Source of the DNA: an uncultured Phycisphaeraceae bacterium
Lineage (GTDB): Bacteria; Planctomycetota; Phycisphaerae; Phycisphaerales; UBA1924
Reading direction: 5' to 3'
Length of the DNA: 40,192 nt
Assembly (NCBI GenBank): GCA_937899905.1
Contig: CALCCF010000067.1
Coordinates: 1 to 40,192 of the forward strand
The notes beneath the pieces are model-generated. The model was not told the DNA's origin and searched no databases. It saw only the letters and a list, made by a program, of their open reading frames with translations. Position numbers and translations under genes: made by a program. This document shows positions 24,501-32,624 of this stretch, in pieces (position 1 is the stretch's first letter; each line of letters opens with the position of its first letter).

Positions 24501-25172
24501 CTAGCTCTCGGGACCTTGCGGTACGCTGTCCGTGCGCGGGAGAATTGTGCGACGCGATGCACCATCATCCTCCGGAATCACAAGCTCGACAACGACAGGA
24601 TCCGGCTTTCCCTTAGCAGGATCGAGAGGTGGCCGCTGGAATTGTACAAGGAGGATCGTCGACCACGCGATCATGATTGCGACCGGGAGTGTGTACCACG
24701 CCGGAACGTTCTTGAGAATCCATACGTTCTGCCGGAATCCGATCACATCGGGTTCTTGTTGCTGCGATTTGTCTCGATTGTCATGCCACCATTTGGTCAT
24801 GCTCTCGATGGATGAATGTGCGGCGACCAATACAGGCAGCATCAAGAGTGCGAAGATCGAGCCACCAAAGCAGATCACGACGGCCAGCGACTCGTCCTTT
24901 TCCCAAGCAAACGCAAGCCCGGCAAACAAAAAACTCTCGACGGCAAGCAACCACGTCACACGGTGATCCATGAGTTGGTTCTCGTGCTGGATCATGCCCC
25001 GGATGATCGTGGCATGCTCGCTTCCTGCCTGAGTCCCCTTTCGAGGCTCAGCAAAACTCGGCAATGGGCACTTCTTGCGACGCGCTATTCTGTATACAAC
25101 AGCGCACGCCAAGGTAAGTATCGGCACCGAGAACGCGATTAATACCTGAAACGTCAGACTCCAGTCTCCCAT
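24501..25172 (-). CDS. Polytopic membrane protein, unknown
   Basis: A 223-residue protein with hydrophobic segments near 8-27, 73-90, 95-118 and 150-172, and a charged central loop containing WWHDNRDKSQQQ. The C-terminal 50 residues are Pro- and acid-rich. I recognise no family. The ATG at 25172 has GGAG five to eight bases upstream; the frame begins four codons earlier with GTG (25184). Its GC content and third-base use are lower than the neighbours, which may point to a more recent arrival or weak selection on codon use. It is convergent with the EF-G-like gene and separated from it by about 108 bases that hold a 7-bp hairpin (TCCCAGA with TCTGGGA) without a T run. Confidence 0.6.
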   Translation of the reverse strand: MGDWSLTFQVLIAFSVPILTLACAVVYRIARRKKCPLPSFAEPRKGTQAGSEHATIIRGMIQHENQLMDHRVTWLLAVESFLFAGLAFAWEKDESLAVVICFGGSIFALLMLPVLVAAHSSIESMTKWWHDNRDKSQQQEPDVIGFRQNVWILKNVPAWYTLPVAIMIAWSTILLVQFQRPPLDPAKGKPDPVVVELVIPEDDGASRRTILPRTDSVPQGPES

Positions 25173-25461
25173 TACGAACTCCACTCCAGCACCCTGCGCT
25201 GCCTACACCGATTTTCAAAACGAGCAGAGCCTTGCCACTGACTACCCAAGAGATTTGAGGCGATGGCACAGGTGATTATCGATTCAGAGTCGGTTCATGC
25301 CGCAGAGGCAACGGCAAGTACAAGCCATGTCGCACCTGGGCGAAACTCCCAACACAAGGCTATTCCAAGAACGCAACGAGCACATTCAAGCGAGAAATGC
25401 CGGCCTGCATCTGTACGCTGCCTATGGCGAACGCACCTCAGGTCCGGTCTTGAGAGATGAG

Positions 25462-25808
25462 TGGAGCCGGGGGGAATCGAACCCCCGTGCCGGATCGGCA
25501 GCCATGGCGCCTCTACGCGTGTAGTCGACGGTTTGATCTCGGCCTGTGCACGGGCGCCGACACCCTTGCCTTCGGCCCAGCCACCGGTGAACCTCCTCGC
25601 CTGCGCGCCCGGGAGCACCGCGCACCGACCAGCCCGATGTCGTCGTCCCCTCCCCCATCGGGCGTCAGGGAGGGGACGGGCTACGTCAAGCAGCCAGAGC
25701 GTACTGCGGTTCGGCAGTTGTTGATTTTGTGTGCCGGTTACGAGAAGAGCACACCTCTCGACGCGCCACACCATGCCTCACACGTCCGGTCGAATCCATA
25801 TCGGCCCC
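25462..25808 (-). ncRNA. ssrA: tmRNA (transfer-messenger RNA)
   Basis: A 347-nt one-piece tmRNA. The 5' end starts GGGGCCGATATGGATTCGAC, the classic tmRNA opening, and its first seven bases pair with CGGCTCC at the 3' end (one G-U pair) to form the acceptor stem. The T arm is GGGGG-TTCGATT-CCCCC. CCA is not encoded (the genome reads CTC after the discriminator A). The tag frame at 25715-25686 reads AEPQYALAA followed by TGA; the ALAA end is the usual protease signal. A longer in-frame reading without stops exists upstream, but the GCC at 25715 is the likely resume codon by analogy with the nine-residue planctomycete tags. It rescues stalled ribosomes and marks the nascent chains for breakdown. 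Confidence 0.95.
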
Positions 25809-25950
25809 AGATTGTCAATGCCGAGCGCAATGCCCGGCCGGCGCCCGGGGTCACCCGAGCCGTACATAGTACGCGTCGCTGCAGCCATCACGCGAGGCGG
25901 CAACGAACTCGCATCGTCATCCCGGCGTGACATCTCCATACACTGGCAGC

Positions 25951-26685
25951 ATGCCAGCCACAAACCCGAGCCAATTACGAATCGCCGCGATCATCTGCGC
26001 CGCTGGTTCGGGTATCCGCTTTGGCAGCGACCACGGCAGCAAGCTCGACGCCGATCTCCACGGCGAACCCGTGCTCTACCGTGCGACCCGGGCATTGTCA
26101 TCAAGGCCGGAGGTTGTGACGACGACCGTGGCGGGCCCCGCCGATGCCGAAGCCCTGGCCGAGTTCCGCCGTCGACACGAAGCGCAGCTCGATATACTTG
26201 GGGCGGTAACCTGTGCAGGCGGACCGACCGAGCGATATGAAACCGTCCAAGCCGCGCTGAGGTTCACGCTAGAGCACTATGAACGCCCCGATGCAGTGCT
26301 CATTCACGATGCGGCGCGGCCTTGCACCTCGGATGCCGTGGTCTCCGCTGTGATCAATGGTCTGGGGAATCACGCGGCGGTAGTGCCAGCGGTGCCCGTT
26401 GCCGACACGCTCAAGCGCGCGGAAGCCGGCTCAGATCCCCGAGCCGTGGTCGAGACTGTCGATCGCCGAGGGCTCTTCTCGTGCCAGACACCCCAGGGCT
26501 TTCGCACCGACCTACTCGAGCGGGCCTACATGCAATCGAACCTTGTCAGCACGGACGACGCGCAGCTCTTCGAGCGCCTCGGCGAGCCAGTGGTTCTCGT
26601 GGCAGGCGATCCTCGGAACCTCAAGATCACCCGGCCGCACGACCTCGACATCGCCAGAGCCGTCTGGCCCACGCTGTCCGCGTAG
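25951..26685 (+). CDS. ispD: 2-C-methyl-D-erythritol 4-phosphate cytidylyltransferase
   Basis: A 244-residue nucleotidyltransferase of the MEP isoprenoid pathway, making CDP-methylerythritol from MEP and CTP. The N-terminal CTP loop is AAIICAAGSGIRFG, with the catalytic Lys in SKLDADL; IspD then shows VLIHDAARPCTS, VVPAVPVADTLKR, QTPQGFRTDLL and a final GDPRNLKITRPHDL. The usual PKQ of the loop reads SKLD here, a mild variation. The start may be this ATG or the GTG at 25927; neither has a clear ribosome site. It is convergent with lexA, ten bases apart. The pathway supplies the C5 units that crtE and the carotenoid genes use. Confidence 0.93.
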   Translation: MPATNPSQLRIAAIICAAGSGIRFGSDHGSKLDADLHGEPVLYRATRALSSRPEVVTTTVAGPADAEALAEFRRRHEAQLDILGAVTCAGGPTERYETVQAALRFTLEHYERPDAVLIHDAARPCTSDAVVSAVINGLGNHAAVVPAVPVADTLKRAEAGSDPRAVVETVDRRGLFSCQTPQGFRTDLLERAYMQSNLVSTDDAQLFERLGEPVVLVAGDPRNLKITRPHDLDIARAVWPTLSA

Positions 26686-26695
26686 GAGAGCGCGA

Positions 26696-27310
26696 CTAGT
26701 ACCGGCGAATCACGCCACGCACGACGCCCTGCACCTCGCAGTGCTTCACGCGGATGGGCTCGAAGTCGGGGTTCGCGGGCTGCAGCCGAATGTGGTCCGA
26801 CTCGCGAAAGAACGTCTTCAGGGTCGTCGCGCCGTCAGGCAACAGCGCCACAACGCGATCGCCGTTGTGCGCCGTCGGGCTGCGCTCGATGAGGACATAA
26901 TCGCCATCGAGGATGCCCTCGTCTCGCATCGAATCGCCGTCGACCTTCAGCGCGAACATCGAGCGTCCGCCATCATCGGAGTTGCCGACGAGCTGCTGAA
27001 GGTCGATCTCGTCGGTATCGGCAACCTTCTCGATCGGGTAGCCCGCGGCGATCTTGCCAACCAGCGGGTACCTGAAGGGTCGCGACTCATCGGGAACCGA
27101 GACGCCCTCAGCGATCGACAAAGAGCGTGCCCTGTTCGGCTCGCGTACCAACGCGCCCTTCTTGATGAGGGCTTCGACGTGCTCGAACACGGTTACCTTG
27201 CTGACGCCGATCTCGTCGGCGAGTTCCTGCATCGTTGGCGAAAAGCCTCGGCGGATCCGCCAATCGCGGATGAGCCGGAGGATGCGAAGCTGCTTGGGCG
27301 TCAGATTCAT
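26696..27310 (-). CDS. lexA: LexA SOS repressor
   Basis: A 204-residue LexA. The N-terminal winged helix (residues 1-65, with SPTMQELADEIGVSKVTVFEHVEALIKKG) binds DNA. The self-cleavage site is Ala89-Gly90 (VGKIAAGYPIE) and the catalytic pair is Ser127 (DGDSMRDEGILDGD) and Lys165 (TTLKTFF). The recognition helix reads SKVTVFEHV, not the usual E. coli-type sequence, so the operator is expected to differ from the enterobacterial box. The ATG at 27310 has GAGGAA seven to ten bases upstream; the open frame continues far upstream with an amino-acid mix unlike coding. A strong promoter lies 580 bases upstream (27893-27921), which implies a long leader or a co-transcribed upstream gene. Confidence 0.95.
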   Translation of the reverse strand: MNLTPKQLRILRLIRDWRIRRGFSPTMQELADEIGVSKVTVFEHVEALIKKGALVREPNRARSLSIAEGVSVPDESRPFRYPLVGKIAAGYPIEKVADTDEIDLQQLVGNSDDGGRSMFALKVDGDSMRDEGILDGDYVLIERSPTAHNGDRVVALLPDGATTLKTFFRESDHIRLQPANPDFEPIRVKHCEVQGVVRGVIRRY

Positions 27311-27869
27311 GGTTGGGTTCCTCGTCTGCACGCGGGATGGAATCGCGCAACGCGCCCGTTGGGGGCCCGCAGAGCGACGCCATCGCCAGCGATCGGTGGA
27401 CCACGACCACGCTCGGCGTGTCCGTAGCCCGTGTGTGTTCGGTCCTCTCCACGCCGGCAACTGGCTTTGCGGCCTGTCCGGCTCCCTGGATACCGCGCTC
27501 TGGATGGAGCGTGGCGGTCTGTGCCCCTCCTGGGGCAACGCTATTTGCGATCTGATTCGACCGAGTCGTCGCGAGACACCAGATTGACAATCGCCGGAGC
27601 CGAAGCGCGCCGAGAGCCAAGCCGGTAAGCTCCACCAGAGTCTCCCTCCAATCCTGGTACGGTGCTGTCGGGTCGAATGAGGCGACTTCGTCGGATGCCT
27701 CGGCCATCCCGATGGCTGCCAGAAAATCACCACCCGGACCGAGGACCGCGACTGCCGGAAACCCGCGATCTTGGATCGCAGGTACGCGTGCTTTGCTCGG
27801 ATACTCGGTATTCGTGTGGGAGGCGATCATGGTGGTGTCATCGGTAAGAGGCCGATGGTTGTTCGACAT
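27108..27869 (-). CDS. Doubtful ORF in the lexA leader
   Basis: A 253-codon frame opens 24 bases after the -10 element at 27893-27898 and covers the whole lexA leader before overlapping lexA by 203 bases in another frame. The first 80 codons (SKARVPAIQDRGFPAVAVLG and onward) have coding-like codon use, but the later part becomes low-complexity and Arg/His/Pro-rich like a shadow frame. No ribosome site precedes the ATG at 27869, so it would be near-leaderless. It could be a real short SOS gene, a gene with a frameshift, or chance. No family recognised. Confidence 0.3.
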   Translation of the reverse strand: MSNNHRPLTDDTTMIASHTNTEYPSKARVPAIQDRGFPAVAVLGPGGDFLAAIGMAEASDEVASFDPTAPYQDWRETLVELTGLALGALRLRRLSIWCLATTRSNQIANSVAPGGAQTATLHPERGIQGAGQAAKPVAGVERTEHTRATDTPSVVVVHRSLAMASLCGPPTGALRDSIPRADEEPNHESDAQAASHPPAHPRLADPPRLFANDAGTRRRDRRQQGNRVRARRSPHQEGRVGTRAEQGTLFVDR

Positions 27870-27888
27870 TTTTTCGGATGTTTGTTCG
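27859..27888. promoter_or_regulatory. Direct repeats TTGTTCG at the lexA promoter start point, candidate LexA site
   Basis: TTGTTCG occurs at 27859-27865 and 27882-27888, 23 bases apart. A TTTC lies between them, so the spacing reads GTTC-N7-TTTC-N8-GTTC. The repeats cover the predicted start of transcription of the lexA-ward promoter. This recalls the GTTC-N7-GTTC direct repeat of alphaproteobacterial LexA. Autoregulation is inferred. Confidence 0.35.
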
Positions 27889-27892
27889 GAAG

Positions 27893-27921
27893 ACTATAGC
27901 AGAGCATTTTCCTGATATCAA
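27893..27921 (-). promoter_or_regulatory. Sigma-70-type promoter reading toward lexA
   Basis: On the minus strand TTGATA (27921-27916), exactly 17 bases, then TATAGT (27898-27893). This is the best consensus promoter in the window. Transcription would begin near 27886 and run through the doubtful ORF into lexA. Confidence 0.7.
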
Positions 27922-27967
27922 ACGAGCCTCTCCGGTGGAGTCGGGGCTTGCAATCAAGATTCACACG

Positions 27968-29146
27968 CTATCGGGCTCGAACTAGCCGCATCCCTTCCCG
28001 CCGGATCCTGCGGCGGATCTCCAGCAGCGTCACCGTCGCTCGAACCTGCTCTGGGGGCAACGAGAGCCGCTCGCAGAGCTGATCGAGCGTCAACGCCTCC
28101 CCGAGTGCATCGAGCACCTTCTGCTCGGTGCTGTTCGGCATCCGATCGCCATCGGTTCCATCGGTTTTACGGTGGTCAACCCCAACAGGATCGAGAGATG
28201 GCTCGGTGTGGACCCGTCGCTCGGCCAGTGATGAGAGAGAAGACAAGGCTTCCTCAACATCACCTGGGCTCGCAACGAGGGTTGCTCCGTCGCGGATGAG
28301 CGCGTGGCAACCCCGGCTCGTAGCAACGTCGACTCGACCGGGGATGGCCAGGACTTCTCGTCCCAGTTCTCCGGCAACTCGTGCCGTGATCAAGGCACCG
28401 CTCTTCTCGCCCGCCTCAATCACGACCACGCCTCGCGAGAGCCCCGCGATGATCCGATTGCGGGCGGGGAAGTTCTTGGCCTCCGGCCGGCAATGCATGG
28501 GCAGCTCGCTGATCACCGCGCCGCCGCTGCCGACAATCTGATCGAAGAGGTCGGCGTTCTCGGCCGGGTAGCAGTGGTCGAGGCCGCACCCAAGCACCGC
28601 GACGGTCCTGCCGGCGGATCGGAGCGCCGCATGATGGGCGGCCGTGTCGATTCCGCGAGCGCCCCCGGAGACGATCGACCAGCCGGCTTGGGCGAGCACG
28701 CCCGCAAATCTCCCGGCCTGATCGATGCCATACGCGGTGCACTTACGCGCTCCGACCAAACCGACGCCCTCGAGGGCCAGCGCATCGATGGAACCTCGGA
28801 CGTAGAGCAGAGCCGGCGCGTGTTCGTCCCCCGAGAGCTGCGGCGGGAAGTCGGGATCATCAAACGGCAGGAGCGTCACCCCCGAATCGAGCGTGTGCTC
28901 GAGCCGATGGTCGACCTCGTTCCTGGCCTTCGCGAGTCCGCGAGAGAGGGTCTGAGCCAGGCGGCTGCCGATCGATGGCACGCCCTCCAGCTGCGCGATC
29001 GAAGCGTCGAGGGCCGCGTCCGGTCCGCCCATGATCGAGACGAGGCGCCGTATCCGCCTCGGGCCAAGCTCGGGGACAAGCGTGAGCGCGAGGACCGCGC
29101 GTGCCGATGGTCTGACGAGTGCTTGGGAAAGCTCGGGCGATGCCAT
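27968..29146 (-). CDS. dprA: DNA-processing protein A (DprA/Smf)
   Basis: A 392-residue DprA, which binds incoming single-stranded DNA and loads RecA during natural transformation. A helix-hairpin-like N-terminal part (LVPELGPRRIRRLVSIMGG) is followed by the Rossmann-like DprA domain: VGARKCTAYG, VSGGARGIDTAAHHAAL, VLGCGLDHCYPAEN, ISELPMHCRPEAKNFPARNRIIAGLSRGVVVIEA, all family signatures. The C-terminal winged helix (EQKVLDALGEALTLDQLCERLSL) is intact. Start at the ATG 29146 by similarity of the first residues; the frame is open further upstream. Divergent from the SpoIID-like gene with 142 bases between. Confidence 0.94.
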   Translation of the reverse strand: MASPELSQALVRPSARAVLALTLVPELGPRRIRRLVSIMGGPDAALDASIAQLEGVPSIGSRLAQTLSRGLAKARNEVDHRLEHTLDSGVTLLPFDDPDFPPQLSGDEHAPALLYVRGSIDALALEGVGLVGARKCTAYGIDQAGRFAGVLAQAGWSIVSGGARGIDTAAHHAALRSAGRTVAVLGCGLDHCYPAENADLFDQIVGSGGAVISELPMHCRPEAKNFPARNRIIAGLSRGVVVIEAGEKSGALITARVAGELGREVLAIPGRVDVATSRGCHALIRDGATLVASPGDVEEALSSLSSLAERRVHTEPSLDPVGVDHRKTDGTDGDRMPNSTEQKVLDALGEALTLDQLCERLSLPPEQVRATVTLLEIRRRIRREGMRLVRAR

Positions 29147-29288
29147 CCTCGGACCCCCTCCCGCTCCGATGGTAGCCCAGGCAATTCGGGCCCGGACAGG
29201 CCCCTCACACGGCTTTGCGGCCGGTAGGGCACTACGCTTTCGAAGTCGGGGGCGATCCCCGGCGCCGACCTTTCGGCGGGGAGCACGG

Positions 29289-30707
29289 ATGTTCCGGCCC
29301 GGGAAGACCAACCTCAAGAAGATGGCACGGGGCGCGACCGCGCTCGCGGGGAGCCACTTCGAGCACCCCGGCTCCCACACCATGGCCGTCCTTCTTGCGC
29401 TCGGGCTGATCGTCAGCCTGGTCGTCGCGAGTTGCCAGCTGCCAAACCGCACGCGCTCGATGATCGGCCCATCGCCGAGCACGTGGGAAGCCTCGGGCGT
29501 GTGGATGGGTGCCGAGCCCGAGATCCGCGTGCGCATCGCCAAGCCGACGAAGGAATTGGTGGTCGGGGGACCACGGCTCGTGCTCGCACGCGAGGCGTCG
29601 GGCCGCGTCCGAATCTTCCGTACGCCGGTGCTGATCGGCGCATCGGCGGGCAGCGTGGTCCTCACCGAAACCGGTGGCGAGCCGGTAACGATTGCCGGTC
29701 ACGTGGAACTGGAATCCGGTGATCCTCGACCATCGACGCGGCCGCGGCCGGGCACCCTGGAGGCCTACGCCGATGCGCCGACCATCGCGGTCCAGGGCGT
29801 CGAGTATGCGGGCGCAGTGCGCATCACCACGGAAGCCGACGGCGTGCAGGCGATCAACTACATCGATCTCGAGCCGTACGTCGCCGCGGTCGCCTCGCGC
29901 GAGCTGTATCCCTCGTGGTCGCTCGCCGCATACGAGGCGCAGACCATCGCGGCGCGGTCGTATGCGCTCCAGTCGATGTCGCTGCCGAAATTCCGCGATC
30001 GAGCGTGGGACGTCGAATCGAGCACCGTCGACCAGGCCTACCCCGGCCACACGAACCACCAGCGCTCGATCCAGGCGGTCATCAACACGCGCGGCCGAGT
30101 GGTGGCGTACCGAGGCAAGATACTGCGGACGTACTACAGCAGCACGAGCGGCGGACGGAGCGGCTCGGCCGCCGACACGTGGCCAACGGGGCCGGGCTTT
30201 GAGTACAACCTCCTCGCTCCGATCCAAGCCCACAACGTCATCCACGCGAGCGAGGCGTCGCGCTTCCACCGCTGGGAGGTGGTGCGCACGACGGACGATG
30301 TGACCAAGCGGCTCCGGGCCTGGGGCGAGCGGGCGGGCCACTCGCTCAAGAACGCTCGTGCGGTCACCAACATCTCGGTGCACCGGCTCAATCGTGCCGA
30401 TCGGCCCTCGACGTATCGTGTCGGTGAGCGCAACGGCGTGTCGCACACGCTCAGCGCCGAGCAGCTGCGCATCGCCCTCAATCAGGATGTGCAGGGCCTT
30501 CCCGACGCGACCGGTGACCGCCGCGTACGAAGCGGTGACTTCGAGGTCACCGCCGCGGGCACGCGGCTGGTGATCCGCGGCCGCGGCTTCGGCCACGGCG
30601 TGGGCATGTGCCAGTTCAGCGCCCAGGCCCTTTCCAAGCGAGGCTGGACCGCCGACGACATCCTGAAGAATTTCTATCCCGGGGCGTCGATCGAGCTGGC
30701 GTACTAG
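29289..30707 (+). CDS. SpoIID/LytB-domain protein
   Basis: A 472-residue envelope protein with a SpoIID (stage II sporulation D) domain, a family that includes peptidoglycan glycan-strand cleaving enzymes. Family signatures appear in order: a VAAVASRELYPSW segment, AQTIAARSYALQS, YYSSTSGG, and near the end GRGFGHGVGMCQFSAQAL with YPGASIE. A hydrophobic stretch of about 18 residues near 32-49 ends in VVASC, which reads like a lipobox, so the protein may be a lipoprotein; no basic n-region directly precedes it but the 31 residues upstream are Lys/Arg-rich. The ATG at 29289 has GGGGAG upstream. Related proteins occur widely in non-sporulating bacteria. Confidence 0.88.
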   Translation: MFRPGKTNLKKMARGATALAGSHFEHPGSHTMAVLLALGLIVSLVVASCQLPNRTRSMIGPSPSTWEASGVWMGAEPEIRVRIAKPTKELVVGGPRLVLAREASGRVRIFRTPVLIGASAGSVVLTETGGEPVTIAGHVELESGDPRPSTRPRPGTLEAYADAPTIAVQGVEYAGAVRITTEADGVQAINYIDLEPYVAAVASRELYPSWSLAAYEAQTIAARSYALQSMSLPKFRDRAWDVESSTVDQAYPGHTNHQRSIQAVINTRGRVVAYRGKILRTYYSSTSGGRSGSAADTWPTGPGFEYNLLAPIQAHNVIHASEASRFHRWEVVRTTDDVTKRLRAWGERAGHSLKNARAVTNISVHRLNRADRPSTYRVGERNGVSHTLSAEQLRIALNQDVQGLPDATGDRRVRSGDFEVTAAGTRLVIRGRGFGHGVGMCQFSAQALSKRGWTADDILKNFYPGASIELAY

Positions 30708-30763
30708 TTCGTTCGGTGCGCCCACTCTTGCAACCCCGACCGCGCCCGCGCACAATAACCAGT

Positions 30764-32155
30764 ATGAACACAACCACTCGATGCAAGCCGCTTGCGTGTT
30801 TGGCCCTGTGCCTCGGGGCGACCGCGGTGTTGGCCGACGACCCGTGTCCCATCCAAAGGCTGACGTCCGACACGATCTACTCGGCGTCGGACTTCGGACG
30901 AGTGATGAAGATCGATTCTGGCCGGCTGATCATCTCTGAGATAGGTGCGACCACGGCTTGCCCGGGTGGCGGCGACCCGTTCGGCTGCAAGGGAGGCGCC
31001 ATCCACTCGTACACGCTTGTAGACGGCATGTGGAGTAACCGCCAGTTTATTTTCCCTCCAGACATCGGGTTCAACCAGGGCTTTGGCAACTTCGATGTCG
31101 AGGGCGATCGGTTGGTTTCGACACGTGGCAACCGAGATCTTGACCCGCGCCTGGGCTCGCTCTTTGTCTACGAGTTCGATGATGCATCGGCGCAGTGGGT
31201 CCTGGTGGCCGAGGAGCCGGCACCCGACTGGCCGACACGACCAACCACAGGCTTCGGCGTCGACATCGCGTTGCGTGGCGACTCTGTTATGATCGGTCGG
31301 GGCGAGCACGTATTGCTCTACCAAGAATTCGCCGAGGGATGGCAGCACGTGCAGACCATCACCGCGCCAGACACCACCGACTTTGTCCAGTTCGGCTATC
31401 GCTTGGCGCTCACGGACGACTGGGCCATCATCGCGGCGCTGGATGACCGCACCCGTGGCTACGAGCATGGCGCGTTGTACGTGTATCGACGAGACGCTCA
31501 GGGGATGCTGGAGTTTCACGAGAAGGTGCTGCCGCCCTACGACCCCGGCGCGTTCGGTCCGTCCTTGTCGCTCGACGGAACAACGCTCGCCGTATACGGT
31601 GGTGGTCCCGATCCGGCTGCCTCAGTATTTGTGTACGAGCTCACCGCCGCCGGCCTGGAGCTTCGGCAAGACGTCACGGTACGCGGGGGCGAGCCTGGCT
31701 TAGGGTTCGGATTCGCAATCAGCGTACGCGGCGACACGATGGTGTGCGGATCCGGGAGCACCTCGCAACCAGATCGCGTCGGCTACGTGTTCCGACGCCG
31801 AGCCGACGGTCTCTGGCGGCAGGTCGGCCTTCTCGACACCCGTCCGGCCACGCCCACCTTCCCCAGCCGCTACACCGCTTGGTCAACGGCCACCGATGGC
31901 CGCTACGCCGTGCTGAGCGCCACAGACGAATTCGTAAACTTCGGCATATACGGCGCCGCGTACAGCTTCGACCTCGACTGCGCGATCTGCGAGGCCGACC
32001 TGGACTTCGACGGACGATTGACCCTGTTCGACTTCCTGGCCTTCGGCAACGCCTTCGACACCGCCGACCCCATCGCCGACCTCGACGGCGACGGCGCGTT
32101 CACGCTGTTCGACTTCCTGGCCTTCCAGGACGCGTTCGATGCGGGGTGTGGGTAG
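30764..32155 (+). CDS. Secreted beta-propeller-like protein with GC-type dockerin tail
   Basis: A 463-residue exported protein. Signal peptide at about 1-24 (cleavage near VLA-DD). The body has several repeated blades of the FG-GAP/integrin-alpha-like pattern, e.g. FGVDIALRGDSVMIGRGE, FGYRLALTDDWAIIAALDD, FGPSLSLDGTTLAVYGGG and FGFAISVRGDTMVCGSG, each of about 50-60 residues: a beta-propeller is the likely fold. The C-terminal tail has CEADLDFDGRLTLFDFLAF and DLDGDGAFTLFDFLAFQ repeats and ends AGCG. The first repeat has FGNAF where FQNAF is normal. Surface-exposed binding role is inferred. The start ATG has no strong ribosome site but the signal peptide supports it. Confidence 0.85.
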   Translation: MNTTTRCKPLACLALCLGATAVLADDPCPIQRLTSDTIYSASDFGRVMKIDSGRLIISEIGATTACPGGGDPFGCKGGAIHSYTLVDGMWSNRQFIFPPDIGFNQGFGNFDVEGDRLVSTRGNRDLDPRLGSLFVYEFDDASAQWVLVAEEPAPDWPTRPTTGFGVDIALRGDSVMIGRGEHVLLYQEFAEGWQHVQTITAPDTTDFVQFGYRLALTDDWAIIAALDDRTRGYEHGALYVYRRDAQGMLEFHEKVLPPYDPGAFGPSLSLDGTTLAVYGGGPDPAASVFVYELTAAGLELRQDVTVRGGEPGLGFGFAISVRGDTMVCGSGSTSQPDRVGYVFRRRADGLWRQVGLLDTRPATPTFPSRYTAWSTATDGRYAVLSATDEFVNFGIYGAAYSFDLDCAICEADLDFDGRLTLFDFLAFGNAFDTADPIADLDGDGAFTLFDFLAFQDAFDAGCG

Positions 32156-32156
32156 A

Positions 32157-32279
32157 GGGAAGAGACGCAGAGATCGAGAGACGAAGAGACGAGGTGAAGA
32201 GCGGGCCGAGACGCGTAAAAGTCCGGTAGCGCTCTTGCCACTTCGTCTCTCCGTCTCTTCGTGACTCTGTCTCTTCCCC
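32157..32279. repeat. Long imperfect inverted repeat, purine/pyrimidine arms
   Basis: The left arm (32157-32203) is almost all G and A with GAGACG words; the right arm (32230-32279) is its imperfect reverse complement, rich in CTCTTCGTC words. The 26-base loop is GC-rich. It would fold into a stem of about 45 bp with a few mismatches. It follows the end of the propeller gene and may stop transcription or be a small non-autonomous repeat. Confidence 0.65.
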
Positions 32280-32340
32280 AACCCCCGTCCGATCACGAAA
32301 CCGCCCTCACGGCCCGGCACGGCCGATGCGCGCCGCGCAG

Positions 32341-32550
32341 CGCTCTGTGGCGAGCGAAACACGCTCCGTTGCGCGGCCGCAATGCTTCGTTGCGGATGAT
32401 GCGCCCGCCGCTGCGGACGGCACACAAGGCATTGCCGGCGAGACACGCTCTCCGGCGAACGACACCAACGACGTCGCGGACGCCACGCGCTCGACTGCGG
32501 GCCCTGCACGCCACCCTTTGGGCCCTCAACGCACCGTCACGAGGCCACTT
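32341..32550. repeat. Degenerate 21-bp minisatellite
   Basis: About eight to ten units of 21 bases, rough consensus CGCTCCGTTGCGGACGACACA. The first unit starts at 32341 and the last clear ones end near 32508-32550. Units differ at many positions but share CGCTC at the start and GCGGA in the middle. In every frame the period gives a seven-residue repeat, e.g. RSVASET, RSVARPQ and RSPANDT on the plus strand. Confidence 0.55.
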
Positions 32551-32624
32551 GGGCCCGGCCCGGCGGACGCCGGCGTTCGCGCAAGACGTTGCCGGGCCGT
32601 GAACGGGGCCGTGGACGGCCGTGG

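Larger units (their letters stand above)
32156..32624. other. 470-bp non-coding region with inverted repeat and minisatellite
   Basis: No gene that I can support. It holds a long imperfect inverted repeat (32157-32279) right after the propeller gene, then a 21-bp minisatellite (32341 to about 32550), then 70 bases up to the katG stop. Open frames exist on both strands but owe their length to the in-phase 21-bp period. Confidence 0.55.

Noticed and set aside
25457-25930. Frames covering the tmRNA on the plus strand
   Set aside because: The region is a structured RNA on the minus strand with matching acceptor ends and tag.
29232-30773. 513-codon frame antisense to the SpoIID-like gene
   Set aside because: Shadow composition; the plus strand carries clear SpoIID signatures.
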